A stretch of DNA of 64,000 nucleotides from CAWAYH01 sp963786195 (GTDB taxonomy: Bacteria; Acidobacteriota; Vicinamibacteria; Vicinamibacterales; 2-12-FULL-66-21), in the NCBI GenBank assembly GCA_963786195.1, contig CAWAYH010000002.1, positions 372,001 to 436,000 on the forward strand. Direction: 5' to 3'. The position numbers and the translations under genes are program-made. Shown here one piece after another: positions 47,140 to 56,116 of this stretch (its first letter is position 1; every line of letters begins with the position of its first letter). The notes under the pieces were generated by a model. It had not been told where the DNA came from. It searched no databases and saw nothing but the letters and a program-made list of their open reading frames with translations.

Positions 47140-49727
47140 TCACTTGATGATCGCGCGCGCCCAGTCCCAGCCCTCCATCCCTTTGGCGTTCACCGCCTTG
47201 ACCGCAACGACGGTGCCGGGTGCGACGTTGTTCAGCGTCACGTCCGGCTTCGCGACCTTGACCTGCTGCGCCTCGGGCTTCGCGGGCGGGCCGTACGCCA
47301 CGATGTAGCCGGTCACGCCCTTCTCGCGGCTCGGCGTCCACGACAGCGTGGCTGTGCCGCCGCTGAAGCGATCGACCTTGAGATCCGTCAGGCGCGACGG
47401 GCTCGACGCGAGCAGCATCAGCGTGGCCGCCGTCGTCTTCGCGACTTCGGTGACGAGCTGGTGGTTCATCGTCTCGAGCAGATCGTGCGACTGGTGGTAG
47501 TGCGGATTGCCGAGCACGGGATACGAGCCGATGCCGCCGACGATGTCGCCGTACAGCCTCGTAGTAGGCGGCGGCGTCGGTGCTCTTGTAGTAGAGCGCG
47601 TCGTAGGTGATCAGGTTCGTGAACTGCATCGCCGCGGCGTGCTGGATGTCGCGGATGCCCGGATTCGAGTAGCGGATCGTGTTGTCGAGCCGTGAAGTCG
47701 TTCGCCCAGCCGACCATGTCGTTGTTGAGCGCGCCGACGATCTGCAGCTTGTCCGCGACGGCCCGCCGCACGAACTCGCGGCTGCCGAGCAGGCCGGCTT
47801 CTTCGCCGGTGAACGACGCGAAGATGATCGTCGCCGGCTGCGGGTGCTGGCCAGGATTCGCGCCGTTTCGAGCAGCGCCGCCGTCCCGGACGTGTCGTCG
47901 TCGGCGCCGGGGCCGATCGCCACCGAGTCGTAGTGGCTGCTGACGACGTAGATCAGCTCCGGGTTGACCGTGCCCTTCAGCGTCGCGATGACGTTCTGGC
48001 GTCTTGCCGCCCAGCGCGTTGCGCGCGTTCGAACGACTGGAACTCGGCGGCGTAGCCGAACGACTTGTAGGTCTCGAACAGGTAGTCTGCCGCCAGCTTG
48101 TTGCCGGGCCGCGTGATGTGCTTCGAGTCGAAGTCGAAGAGCGCTTTCTCGTAGCCGTAGATGCGCGCGACCGATGCGTCGCGCCACCACGTCTTCACGG
48201 CATCGAACATCGGCGCATAGAGCCGCTTGCCCTTGGCCCGGAGCGCCTCCTCGGCCGCCAGGTTCGACGCCACGCGCGCGCGCAGGTCGGCCTGCGTGAC
48301 CTTGCGCGAGAGGTCCATCAGGTACACGCCGCGTTCGGGCGACACCGTGTCGCCGTCGCGCTCCGCGACGATCAGCACTTTCGTGCCGTCGGCGCTCGGC
48401 TCCCAGTCGTACTCAGGCGCGATCGTGCGCACGGTGTTGTTGTGGAAGAGGCGCAGGCGCGTCGTCGATGGCAGCGTCGTACACGAACGAGCGGCGATGC
48501 CGTGGCTCGCCGATCGCGCCGATGAGCCGCGTCGGCGAGAGGAACTGCGGCAGCAGATCGTGCTGGATGTCGCGCGTGACGCGCGTCTCGTCGGTGCCGT
48601 CACGATTGACGAGATAGATCTCCCAGTCGTCGCGCGTCATCATCTGGAACGCGACGCGGCTGCCGTCGGGAGACGCGGCGGGCGCATCGACGCGCTCCGG
48701 TCCTTTGCGGACGACGGTCGGCGCACTGGGACTGGCGGTCGGCACCGCCATGACGCGATTCTCGGTGTCGCTGCGGCTGATGAATACGATCGTGCGGCCG
48801 TCGCCGGAGAACGATGGCGCGGTGCCGCTGACACTCGTCACCTTGCCATCCGGGATCGACATCACGTTGAACGTGGCAGGCTGACCGGCGCCCCCACCGC
48901 CTCGTCCAGCACCTCCAGCACCTCCAGTCCCCTCCGCCTCGTCCGCCCCGTCCTGCGCCGGCGGCGCGGGTCGTGAAGAGGAGCGCGCTGCCGTCCGAGT
49001 TGATGGCGGACACGACCTTGTCGCCTTCGCCGGTGGTGAGCGGTGTGGCCGGCTTTCCTTCACCAATGGAGTAGATCTGCGCCGGAGCGTCCGCCGATTC
49101 CGCGGTGAAGATCAGCGTGGCCCCGGTTCCGAACTGGAGCGACGTCTTGCGGAGCGGTCCGGTGTCCAGCGCCGTTTCGCGACCAGACGCCAGGTCTCGA
49201 ATCGTGAGGCGCGACGCAGAGTCGAGCAGGCGGTCGAGCGCGGCGGATCGGGTCGCGCGATCTGCTCCGGTGGCCTGGTCGAGGGCGGTCTGCGCCGCAG
49301 CGATGTCAGGAGAATCCACGCGCTTGAAGTACGCCAGCCTCGATCCGTCCGGCGAGAAGCGCGCGTCCGAACCTGGCAGCTCGGCGACGACTTTCGTGGG
49401 ATCGGCAGTCGCAAGCAGTCGTGTGACTCGATTGGCGGCGCCGGTTTCGTAGGTGATGTAGCGACCGTCCCGCGAGAATTGCGGCACCGCGCCATCGGTG
49501 GTGAGCTCCGTCGTCGTGAAGAGCTCGCCGGTCCTGAGCGCGATCGATTCGAGCGCTCGATCGGCCTCTGGTGAATCGAGAATCTGCAGGTATCCGGACA
49601 GCGCGGCAGGGTAGTCCCCGCGCTCCCAGGCGAGATCGGCAAGTTGCAGTGGAGAATCCGCCGTCCTGCCCGACGCCGACACGAAGAGTGTGGCGGCCAG
49701 GACGACGGGAACAATCGTTCGAGTCAT
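47140..49727 (-). CDS. Exported TolB-propeller / M28 peptidase / fibronectin-III-like multidomain protein (frameshifted)
   Basis: Signal peptide MTRTIVPVVLAATLFVSASG. Residues ~25-60 look TPR-like (LAWERGDYPAALSGYLQIL). A WD40/TolB-like propeller follows: PQFSRDGRYITYETGA, DARFSPDGSRLAYF, APSFSGDGRTIVFIS, APAASPDGSRVAFQM. The M28 part has YVVSSHYDSVAIGPGADDDTSG, FASFTGEEAGLLGS, LNNDMVGW and NPHYHQSHDLLETM. The C-terminus is FN3-like (DLKVDRFSGGTATLSWTPSREKGVTGYIVAYG). Frame breaks lie near 48965, 48460, 48000, 47840, 47690 and 47560. Corrected length is about 860 residues. Probably a secreted protease whose propeller and FN3 domains bind substrate or surface. Confidence 0.8.
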
Positions 49728-49768
49728 CGGCTATGCTCCGGGTGTGCGCCGGAGCATAGCACGCAACC

Positions 49769-49792
49769 CGTCCGGCTAAAGCCGGACGCTAC
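49769..49792. repeat. REP2 unit, variant CGTCCGGCTAAAGCCGGACG
   Basis: Palindromic arms CGTCCGGCT and AGCCGGACG around AA, followed by CTAC. It overlaps the stop codon of the next gene on the minus strand (TAG, reading CTA at 49789-49791), so the repeat supplies that stop. Confidence 0.85.
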
Positions 49793-50127
49793 TTCTTCGG
49801 CATCTCGATCTTGGTGATCGTGATGGTGTCGCCCTTCATGTCGCCGGTCAGCATGACCTCGTGTCCCGCGTGGGTCTTGAGGCCGTCGAAATCCTGATTG
49901 GCGATCTTGAAGACCTTGTCGTCCACGGCGAAGACGTAGGCCGCGCCACCTTTGACGCACGACTCGACGCACTCGCGATCGGTCATCTTCTTGGTGCCGT
50001 GTTCCCCGGCGGCATGCTTCGCGCCGCACATCGCGTCGCTGACCTTGCCCTTCCAGGTTTCGGCCGAAAGGCTGGGCGCCCAGGAGAACAGGCTGACCGC
50101 TACGGCAGTCGCGAACATCTTCTTCAT
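49789..50127 (-). CDS. Small exported protein, Cys-containing, unknown function
   Basis: ATG 50125-50127 has AGGAGG about 7 nt upstream; MKKMFATAVAVSLFSWAPSLSAE is a Sec signal. The mature ~90 residues read TWKGKVSDAMCGAKHAAGEHGTKKMTDRECVESCVKGGAAYVFAVDDKVFKIANQDFDGLKTHAGHEVMLTGDMKGDTITITKIEM. Three Cys and His residues suggest a metal or redox site. Proteins of this type occur widely in Acidobacteriota, but I know no function. The C-terminus KMPKK-TAG runs into REP2. Intact. Confidence 0.7.
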   Translation of the reverse strand: MKKMFATAVAVSLFSWAPSLSAETWKGKVSDAMCGAKHAAGEHGTKKMTDRECVESCVKGGAAYVFAVDDKVFKIANQDFDGLKTHAGHEVMLTGDMKGDTITITKIEMPKK

Positions 50128-50188
50128 CAAGGTCCTCCTCAACACAGGTCCCGATTCTACGCCTAGAGAGTGTCGATCGGCCGCTACG

Positions 50189-51047
50189 TTACTGCGGCTG
50201 CTGCTTCTTGTCCATCAAGCGCTTCAACTCGGCCAGATGAGCTTTGATCTGTTCGAGCTGGGCGCGATCGATGGTGACCATCGATGCGGTTCCGCCGGCG
50301 GGCGGTGGCGTCATCGTTCCGTTCGTGCCGACCGGGAGCGCGGCGGCTTGGCCGAACAGGATCGCCTCGATCGCGGCAATGTGCGCCATCGCGTCCTCGT
50401 CGCCGGGCTTCTGGTCAGCCGGCGGCTGCGCTGTCGCAGGTGGCGTCGCAGGCGGCGGCTGCTGGGTCGCCGGCGGGGGTGTCGTCGGCGGCGGGGGCGT
50501 TGTCGGTGGAGTCGGCGGCGGTTGCTGAGTGGCCGGCGGCGCCGTAGCGGGCGGCGGCGAGTCAGCGGGTGCGGCCGGCGCGGCGGCTGCCTGCTCGAAC
50601 CTGTCGAGATGCGCGCGGAATTCCGTCAGCTTCGCGCGGACGGTCGGATCGAGAGTGCTCGCCGGGGTGCCCGCAGGCGCGTCCGCCGGCCCGAGCAGCG
50701 CCGCGAGGTTGGTTTCGACTTTCGCGTACGACGTGCGCCAGTCGGCCTTCGCGGTGATCAGCTCGTTGAAGTTGCTGATCAGCTGAGACGTCTGCGTACG
50801 CGCCTCGCCGTTCAGCTGCGCGGCCGCCGGCAGCTGCGTGAGCTGGCTCAGCGTGTCGCGCGCCGCGGTCAAATGACGCTTGGCCGCGTCGATACTCGAA
50901 TTCGACGGCTGCGCCGGCTGCTGTGTCTCATTGGCAGCTGTCGGCGGCTGAGTCGTGGTTGGTGTCTGCGCAAATCCGAGCGCTGGTATCATCACCAGCG
51001 CCGCCGCGGCCAGCGCGGGAATCCATAGTTGGGTCTGTACGCCTCAT
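50189..51047 (-). CDS. Exported Pro-rich protein, unknown function (5' frameshift)
   Basis: The start is probably ATG 51045-51047, with GGAGGAGG upstream; one frame change near 51030 then joins LWIPALAAAALVMIPALGFAQ, a signal peptide. Two helical regions (SSIDAAKRHLTAARDTLSQL...ISNFNELITAKADWRTSYAKVETNL, and EDAMAHIAAIEAILFG...QLEQIKAHLAELKRLMDKKQQPQ) flank a long Pro/Thr/Gln linker with PPPATQQPPPTPPT-like repeats (residues ~165-220). About 285 residues. The helices recall small periplasmic coiled-coil proteins. No family recognised. Confidence 0.6.
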
Positions 51048-51181
51048 CGTTAGAGTCCTCCTCCTCGAGACATGGCAAGGCGAGTGCCAAAAAGCCACAG
51101 CACCCTTACACGCGTAACTTCACTGATTTGAAGAAAATGCTGTCCGTTCCCGCTGCAGGCGTGCCAATTCTTCCACTCCGC

Positions 51182-51227
51182 GGACGGTGGCTGGCACCTT
51201 TGCAGAAAAAGGTGCCAGCCACCGTCC
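51182..51227. repeat. REP1 palindrome, copy 3
   Basis: A perfect 19-bp inverted repeat: GGACGGTGGCTGGCACCTT (51182-51200) and its complement (51209-51227) around an 8-nt loop TGCAGAAA. It directly abuts the stop codon of the DUF1328 gene (TTA at 51228), so it would form a strong hairpin at the end of that transcript. Confidence 0.88.
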
Positions 51228-51404
51228 TTAGTCGATGATCTTCTTCGCCGCGGTGAGACCCAGCACGACGAAGATCAGGAACAGGACCAGGAACAGCCCA
51301 GCCAGGAACTTGGCTATCGCGAAAGCTCCGCCGGCGATGTTGGTGAACCCAAGCACGGCGGCAATCAGACCAACCACTAGGAAGACAAATGCCCAGTAGA
51401 GCAC
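51228..51404 (-). CDS. DUF1328-family small membrane protein
   Basis: 58 residues, short enough to be missed by length cut-offs. GTG start at 51402-51404 with AGGAGGTGG just upstream. The sequence MLYWAFVFLVVGLIAAVLGF, TNIAGGAFAIAKFLAGLFLV, LFLIFVVLGLTAAKKIID shows two membrane helices and the GF..IAGGA..IAK core of DUF1328 (YtjA-like). The function is unknown; homologues are often stress-induced. Intact. It ends at TAA 51228-51230, directly against REP1 copy 3. Confidence 0.85.
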   Translation of the reverse strand: MLYWAFVFLVVGLIAAVLGFTNIAGGAFAIAKFLAGLFLVLFLIFVVLGLTAAKKIID

Positions 51405-51476
51405 TTTCCACCTCCTGGTTGCGCTACAGTGCGAGAAGAGTGCCAGTATGCCGCAGTGGTGTGCGAGCTGGAGAGA

Positions 51477-51587
51477 GCTGTCTCATAACCCTGCCGCTCG
51501 TCCACGGTAGCTTCGCGTAGGCGGAAGCGCGTGGCGAAGCGGCGCGCGAGAGCGTGTGGGGGAGTCCGAGGGGCGAAGCCCCTCGGG
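51477..51587 (+). repeat. Dispersed ~120-bp element, copy D (internally shortened)
   Basis: GCTGTCTCATAACCCTGCCG at the left, then TCCACGG, a shortened middle (CTTCGCGTAGGCGGAAGCGC), GGCGAAGCGGCGCGCGAGAG, CGTGTGGGGGAGTCCGAGG and the GGGGCGAAGCCCC hairpin. It lies upstream of the DUF485 gene, between two divergent genes. It is the most diverged copy in the window. Confidence 0.8.
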
Positions 51588-51624
51588 TAAACGAGAGTGT
51601 GATTGAATGACGCACACCTGAGCC

Positions 51625-51945
51625 ATGCAGACGACCAAAACGCAGCTCCTCGAATCCACCGCCTTCAAGCAACTGGTCGCTCGACGCTGGCGGGTCTCGC
51701 TCCTGCTGACCGCCTGCCTCTTCGTCGTCTACTACGGTTACATCCTGCTGATCGCGGTGAACAAGCCGCTGCTCGCGCGCAGGATGGAAGGCGGCATGCC
51801 CGTGGGAATCCCGATTGGCGCCGCCGTGATCCTGGCGTCCTGGGCGCTGACGGCGATCTACATCGTCTGGGCCAACCGCGTTTTCGATCCCGAAGTCAGA
51901 CGCCTGAAAGAGGGCCTCGGCGACGATGGGCGCCTGTCCGGCTGA
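51625..51945 (+). CDS. DUF485-family membrane protein
   Basis: 106 residues. STAFKQLVARRWRVSLLLTACLFVVYYGYILLIAVNKPLL and VGIPIGAAVILASWALTAIYIVWANRVFDPEVRRL give the two helices and signature of DUF485 (YjcH-like). This small protein usually sits just upstream of the acetate symporter gene, as here. The final residues (GRLSG) and the TGA are encoded by a REP2 unit at 51936, so the natural C-terminus may have been shortened. ActP starts 24 nt later. Confidence 0.9.
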   Translation: MQTTKTQLLESTAFKQLVARRWRVSLLLTACLFVVYYGYILLIAVNKPLLARRMEGGMPVGIPIGAAVILASWALTAIYIVWANRVFDPEVRRLKEGLGDDGRLSG

Positions 51946-51958
51946 AGCCGGACACTAC
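51936..51958. repeat. REP2 unit
   Basis: GTCCGGCTGAAGCCGGAC followed by ACTAC. Its central TGA is the stop codon of the DUF485 gene. It lies between the two genes of the DUF485-ActP operon. Confidence 0.88.
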
Positions 51959-51969
51959 AGATCCCACCC

Positions 51970-53520
51970 ATGCCGCCATCACTCGACACGTCGCTCGGGA
52001 CGCCCACCGCGTCGGCCGTCCTCTTCTTTCTGCTCATCGTCCTGCTGACGCTGGCGATCACGTGGTGGGCCGCGCGCCACACGCGATCGACGCGCGAGTT
52101 CTACGCCGCCGGCCGATCGATCGGCGCCCTTCAGAACGGCCTCGCGCTCGCGGGCGACTACATGAGCGCCGCATCCTTCCTCGGGATTGCCGGACTGGTG
52201 GCGCTCCGCGGGTACGACGGCATGATTTACGCGACCGGCTGGCTGGTCGGCTGGCCCGCGCTGATGTTCCTCATCGCCGAGCCGGTACGGAATCTCGGGA
52301 AGTACACGTTCGCCGACGTCGTCGCGTTTCGACTTCGTCAGGTACCGGTCCGCATCGCCGCTGCGTTCGGCGGCATCCTCACGGTCCTCTTCTACACGAT
52401 CGCGCAGATGGTGGGCGCCGGAAACCTGATCCGCCTGCTGTTCGGCATGCCGTACGAGTGGGCGGTGACGGGCGTCGGGATCGTCATGCTCGCCTACGTC
52501 CTCTTCGGCGGCATGATCGCGACGACGTGGGTGCAGATCGTCAAGGCGCTGCTGTTGCTATTCGGTGTCACGCTGCTGACGGGGCTCGTGCTCGCGCAGT
52601 TCGAGTTCTCACCCGCGCGGCTGTATGCGACCGTGGCGGCCCGCTACGGTCAGAGCGCCCTGGAGCCCGGCGGGCTGATCACGGATCCGCTGGACGCCAT
52701 TTCGCTCGGTCTCGCGCTGATGCTCGGTCTTCTGGGATTGCCGCATATCCTGATGCGCTTCTACACCGTGCCTGACGCCCGCGCGGCGAGGGCGTCGGTG
52801 CTCTACGCGACGGGGTTCATCGGCTACTTCTATCTGATCATCCCCATCGTCGGATTCGGGGCGTCGGCGCTCGTCGGCCGCGAGCTGATCGCGCGAGTCG
52901 ACGCCGGCGGGAACATGGCCGCGCCGCTCGTCGCCGAGATGCTCGGCGGCACACCATTCCTGGGATTCATCGCCGCGGTTGCGTTCGCCACGATCCTCGC
53001 CGTCGTTGCCGGGCTGACGCTTGCCGGGGCGAGCGCACTCTCGCACGACATCTTCACGCATGTGATCCGCGGGGGGCATGCGACTGAGCGGGAGCAGGTG
53101 CGCGTGGCGCGGGCCGCGACGGTCGTCTTCGGCGCGCTGGCGGTGATCCTCGGCGTGGTGTTCAAGGGGCAGAACGTCGCGTTCATGGTGGGGCTGGCAT
53201 TCGCGATCGCGTGCAGCGCGAACTTTCCGCCGCTGCTGCTCTCGATCGTCTGGAGGCGCTTCAACACCGCCGGCGCCGTCAGCGCGATCGTGACGGGCTC
53301 GCTGCTGTCGGTCCTGCTGATCGTTCTCAGCCCGACGGTCTGGGTCGATCTCTTCCACTATCCACAGGCGCTGTTCCCGCTTCGAAACCCTGCCATCGTT
53401 TCGATGCCCGCGGCGTTTGCCGTCGCGATTGTCGCGTCGCTCATGACGCACGAACCGGACGCCGAAGCGCGGTTCGACGACGAGAAACTGCGGACCTATC
53501 TGGGGGTTGGCGCAGAGTAA
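51970..53520 (+). CDS. actP: Cation/acetate symporter (sodium:solute symporter family)
   Basis: 516 residues, intact, about 13 membrane helices. Family text: RSTREFYAAGRSIGALQNGLALAGDYMSAASFLGIAGL, NLGKYTFADVVAFRL, FYTIAQMVGAGNLIRLLFG, LGLLGLPHILMRFYTVPDARAARAS, AFATILAVVAGLTLAGASALSHDIF and MVGLAFAIACSANFPPLLLSI. This agrees well with ActP, which takes up acetate and related short monocarboxylates with Na+. The upstream DUF485 partner supports the call. Substrate specificity beyond acetate cannot be read from the sequence. Confidence 0.88.
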   Translation: MPPSLDTSLGTPTASAVLFFLLIVLLTLAITWWAARHTRSTREFYAAGRSIGALQNGLALAGDYMSAASFLGIAGLVALRGYDGMIYATGWLVGWPALMFLIAEPVRNLGKYTFADVVAFRLRQVPVRIAAAFGGILTVLFYTIAQMVGAGNLIRLLFGMPYEWAVTGVGIVMLAYVLFGGMIATTWVQIVKALLLLFGVTLLTGLVLAQFEFSPARLYATVAARYGQSALEPGGLITDPLDAISLGLALMLGLLGLPHILMRFYTVPDARAARASVLYATGFIGYFYLIIPIVGFGASALVGRELIARVDAGGNMAAPLVAEMLGGTPFLGFIAAVAFATILAVVAGLTLAGASALSHDIFTHVIRGGHATEREQVRVARAATVVFGALAVILGVVFKGQNVAFMVGLAFAIACSANFPPLLLSIVWRRFNTAGAVSAIVTGSLLSVLLIVLSPTVWVDLFHYPQALFPLRNPAIVSMPAAFAVAIVASLMTHEPDAEARFDDEKLRTYLGVGAE

Positions 53521-53546
53521 CACCGCAGAGCGTTTTTCATTTGTCC

Positions 53547-53602
53547 GTAGTGTCCGCCTTCAGGCGGACTGCATGGTGCGGCTAACCGGAGCCGGACACT
53601 AC
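53547..53602. repeat. REP2 pair with terminal inverted repeats
   Basis: Outer arms GTAGTGTCCG (53547-53556) and CGGACACTAC (53593-53602) are perfect inverted repeats. Inside is a second hairpin, GTCCGCC-TTCA-GGCGGAC (53552-53569). This is the form of a two-unit BIME. The right arm contains the stop codon (CTA 53599-53601) of the minus-strand peptidase gene. It lies between two convergent genes. Confidence 0.88.
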
Positions 53603-55446
53603 TGTCCAGGTAGGAATTCGAGGGCGATGACCCGGCGCTGCGAGTTCTGCGGCTTCCACGTCACGTACACACGATCGGATGGATCCCGTGACCCGCAGCC
53701 GATCGTTCCGCGCATGTTGTCCCGATACGAGAAGATGTCGACGGTTTCGAGCTTCGGGGACGTGAAGCGGGTGACGCTTTTGTCCACGCGGACGTGCAGC
53801 ACGATGCCCGTGGCCGTGCACTCGATTCGCTCCAGCATACCTTCCGTCCGCTCCTCGCCAGCCTGAAGCCTGCGATACGGCGACAGTGATTCGAGCATGT
53901 TCGCGCTCGCCGGCGCGGGCGGAGGATCGGACGGAGGATTGGACGAAGGCGCCGGCTGCCGACCCTCGAGCTTGGCGAGGTAGTCGGACGCGGCCTGCTC
54001 GAATCCCGCAATCTGATCCAACATGTGCTTCGCGTTCGCGCGAATCTGATCGCTGTGAGGCGCCGCCTGCAAGGGCGTCAGCAGCTCGCGCGCGGCGGAG
54101 TACTGGCCTTTGCGCGTCAGGATGAACGACTCGACGAGCGTATAGTCGACGCGTCCGGGCGCGGCCTGACGGGCCTGCCGAATCGACTCGAGGCTCTTCT
54201 CGAGGTCGGCGCCGGTCGCGCTGTCGAGCCAGGCGCTGAGCGCGAGCGCATTCGGGAGTCCGGGCCGCGCACCGAGGACGGCTTTCCATGCCGCGCGGGC
54301 GGCATCGATCATGTCCCCTGGCGGATCGGTACTCCCAACTGCCAGACGCGAGAGCCCGCTGCCTGCGTTGTACTGGACCAGCCAGTCCGTCTTGTCCTGC
54401 GCTGCCTCGAGCAAGAGCTTCTGCGATTCGGCCTTTCGGCCTTCGCTCAGCTCGAACAGTCCGAGCACCGAGCGCGCGTGCGATGAAACCGGCTGCACGC
54501 TCATTGCTTTGGCCAGGTGCGCGCTGGTTTCTGCGGCGGGCGCCACACGGCGGAGCAGTTCGCCGAGCGTCGCCTGCACATCGCCTTCAGAAACTCTCGA
54601 GATCTCGCCCTGCACCTGGGGGAGGCTGCGGTCGAAGGTGACCTCGGTGCCTTTGATGAAATCGGGCCGATACACGTATTGCTCGAGCCGCTCGGCGATG
54701 TTCTCTTCTTTGAAGACCTCCCGCCACGCGGCAAGGCTGGGAGTGCCCGTTGTGGCCAGCGCCGCATATGCGTTCAATTGCGCGAATCCGTCGGGTCTGC
54801 TGCCGATCATGTGCACCATCGCCCACGATTGCGCGTAGAAGAGGTTGCGCCGCCGCTCGCCCTCGTTGTACATGGGCGACGAGTGCTCGACGGTCAGCAG
54901 CTCCGGGAGGGAGAGCATGCGGCCCTCTCTCATCGTCTCGAGATACGACGGGATCGGATTGCCCACCTGCGCGCGGCGCCCGGCGCCTTCCGCGGTGAAG
55001 GTGCTGTCGTATTCCGCGAAGCCTTCGTTCAGCCAGAGCGGCAGGCGTCCGAGGGAGTTGTCGATCACAAGATGGACGTACTCGTGGAAGATCGTTCGCG
55101 TGGCCTCGAAGGAATCCACCATCGCGACGACGTTCAGGTCCTCGGTCGCGTAGAAATACCCGGCCACCCTGATGGGTTTCCCGTTGAAGCGCGGGCGGTA
55201 GATGTCGAAGGTCTTCTGCGATCCAAAGACGACGGCGAGCGTCGGTACCGCGGCGGTGACGTTCGCGCGCGGGATGACGCGTCCGAGCGCTTCGCGGAAC
55301 CGTTCGAACTCCGCGGCGATCTCGCGGGCGCGCTTTTCGCCAGGTTCGCTGTAAACGATGAAATTGGGAGTTTCGACGCGGACCCACTGGGCCAGCGCAT
55401 GCGAGGGGATGAGGAGCGCCGCGAGCGTCAGCGCCGCGAGTCTCAC
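53599..55446 (-). CDS. Peptidase MA-like / DUF1570-type exported TPR protein
   Basis: GTG 55444-55446 begins the signal peptide (VRLAALTLAALLIPSHALAQ). The N-terminal gluzincin part has TPNFIVYSEPGEKRAREIAAEFERFREAL, the metal motif IFHEYVHLVIDNSLGRLPLWLNEGFAEY (HExxH plus downstream E) and LFYAQSWAMVHMI. A TPR-like region follows (AETSAHLAKAMSVQPVSSHARSVLGLFELSEGRK, PGRVDYTLVESFILTRKGQYSAARELL), then a C-terminal domain (GMLERIECTATGIVLHVRVDKSVTRF). About 615 residues, intact. A zinc protease fused to TPRs is common in Acidobacteriota; the target is unknown. The stop codon is inside REP2. Confidence 0.82.
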   Translation of the reverse strand: MRLAALTLAALLIPSHALAQWVRVETPNFIVYSEPGEKRAREIAAEFERFREALGRVIPRANVTAAVPTLAVVFGSQKTFDIYRPRFNGKPIRVAGYFYATEDLNVVAMVDSFEATRTIFHEYVHLVIDNSLGRLPLWLNEGFAEYDSTFTAEGAGRRAQVGNPIPSYLETMREGRMLSLPELLTVEHSSPMYNEGERRRNLFYAQSWAMVHMIGSRPDGFAQLNAYAALATTGTPSLAAWREVFKEENIAERLEQYVYRPDFIKGTEVTFDRSLPQVQGEISRVSEGDVQATLGELLRRVAPAAETSAHLAKAMSVQPVSSHARSVLGLFELSEGRKAESQKLLLEAAQDKTDWLVQYNAGSGLSRLAVGSTDPPGDMIDAARAAWKAVLGARPGLPNALALSAWLDSATGADLEKSLESIRQARQAAPGRVDYTLVESFILTRKGQYSAARELLTPLQAAPHSDQIRANAKHMLDQIAGFEQAASDYLAKLEGRQPAPSSNPPSDPPPAPASANMLESLSPYRRLQAGEERTEGMLERIECTATGIVLHVRVDKSVTRFTSPKLETVDIFSYRDNMRGTIGCGSRDPSDRVYVTWKPQNSQRRVIALEFLPGQ

Positions 55447-55487
55447 GCTGCCTATCGTAAACCGACACCGATAGGAAACCGACAGAA

Positions 55488-55548
55488 GAGGGCGGAACTT
55501 GAGTTCCGCCCTCCGTGTCGTTACGGTTGAGCCCGCGACATGTCGCGG
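55488..55548. promoter_or_regulatory. Two perfect hairpins in a divergent intergenic region
   Basis: GAGGGCGGAACT/AGTTCCGCCCTC (12 bp, loop TG) at 55488-55513, and the 16-nt palindrome CCGCGACATGTCGCGG at 55533-55548. They lie between the divergent peptidase MA (start 55446) and lipoprotein (start 55623) genes. They could be operators, leader hairpins or another repeat family. I see no second copy in the window. Confidence 0.45.
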
Positions 55549-55622
55549 CTCTGTCGCGTTCGAAATCTGCGCACTCGCGTGTAAGTTTGGGTATAGGATG
55601 ATGGCCCCTGGGGGTCCTTGCG

Positions 55623-56105
55623 ATGGCGCTGTCACGTCACGCCGCCGCGGTTTTGTTGTCCTTCGCGCTCGTCGGCTGCGACGTCGACTTCTTCATCAGC
55701 CCCGGACTCGTCGTGGTCGGAACGACCGACCTGCGCCTCCGGCCGATCTCTCCATTTCCGCAACCGATTCCGATTGCGACCTGTCCGAGCGTCCAGCCGT
55801 TCATCGCGCGCTTCGACATCGTGATCGCCACCTCACGCATCGATCACGACATGGAAGAGATCGACGTCTGGTTTTCGGATCGCCGCGGGACGTCCGGGCG
55901 GACGACGACATTGGATCGATCGCACATCGCCCGCGACTTCGGCTCGACGACCATTATCGGCGGACAGTCGCGCGTGCTGCCCTTCTCTCATGGTTTCGGC
56001 TGCGGGACGCTGACATCGGGCACGCTCGTCGTCGTCGTACGGTTGCGCGACGCCAACGGCGGCGGCCATACGGTCCGCAACGAGCTTGCGATCGACGGCA
56101 TGTAG
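55623..56105 (+). CDS. Small lipoprotein, unknown function
   Basis: 160 residues, intact. MALSRHAAAVLLSFALVGCDVDF is a lipoprotein signal with lipobox LVGC. The mature part is beta-rich (VVVGTTDLRLRPISPFPQPI, RFDIVIATSRIDHDMEEIDVWFSDRRG, SGTLVVVVRLRDANGGGHTV) and has two further Cys (IATCPSV, HGFGCGTL), perhaps a disulfide. No family recognised. It is convergent with the GyrI-domain gene. Confidence 0.65.
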   Translation: MALSRHAAAVLLSFALVGCDVDFFISPGLVVVGTTDLRLRPISPFPQPIPIATCPSVQPFIARFDIVIATSRIDHDMEEIDVWFSDRRGTSGRTTTLDRSHIARDFGSTTIIGGQSRVLPFSHGFGCGTLTSGTLVVVVRLRDANGGGHTVRNELAIDGM

Positions 56106-56116
56106 CGGACCGGGCG

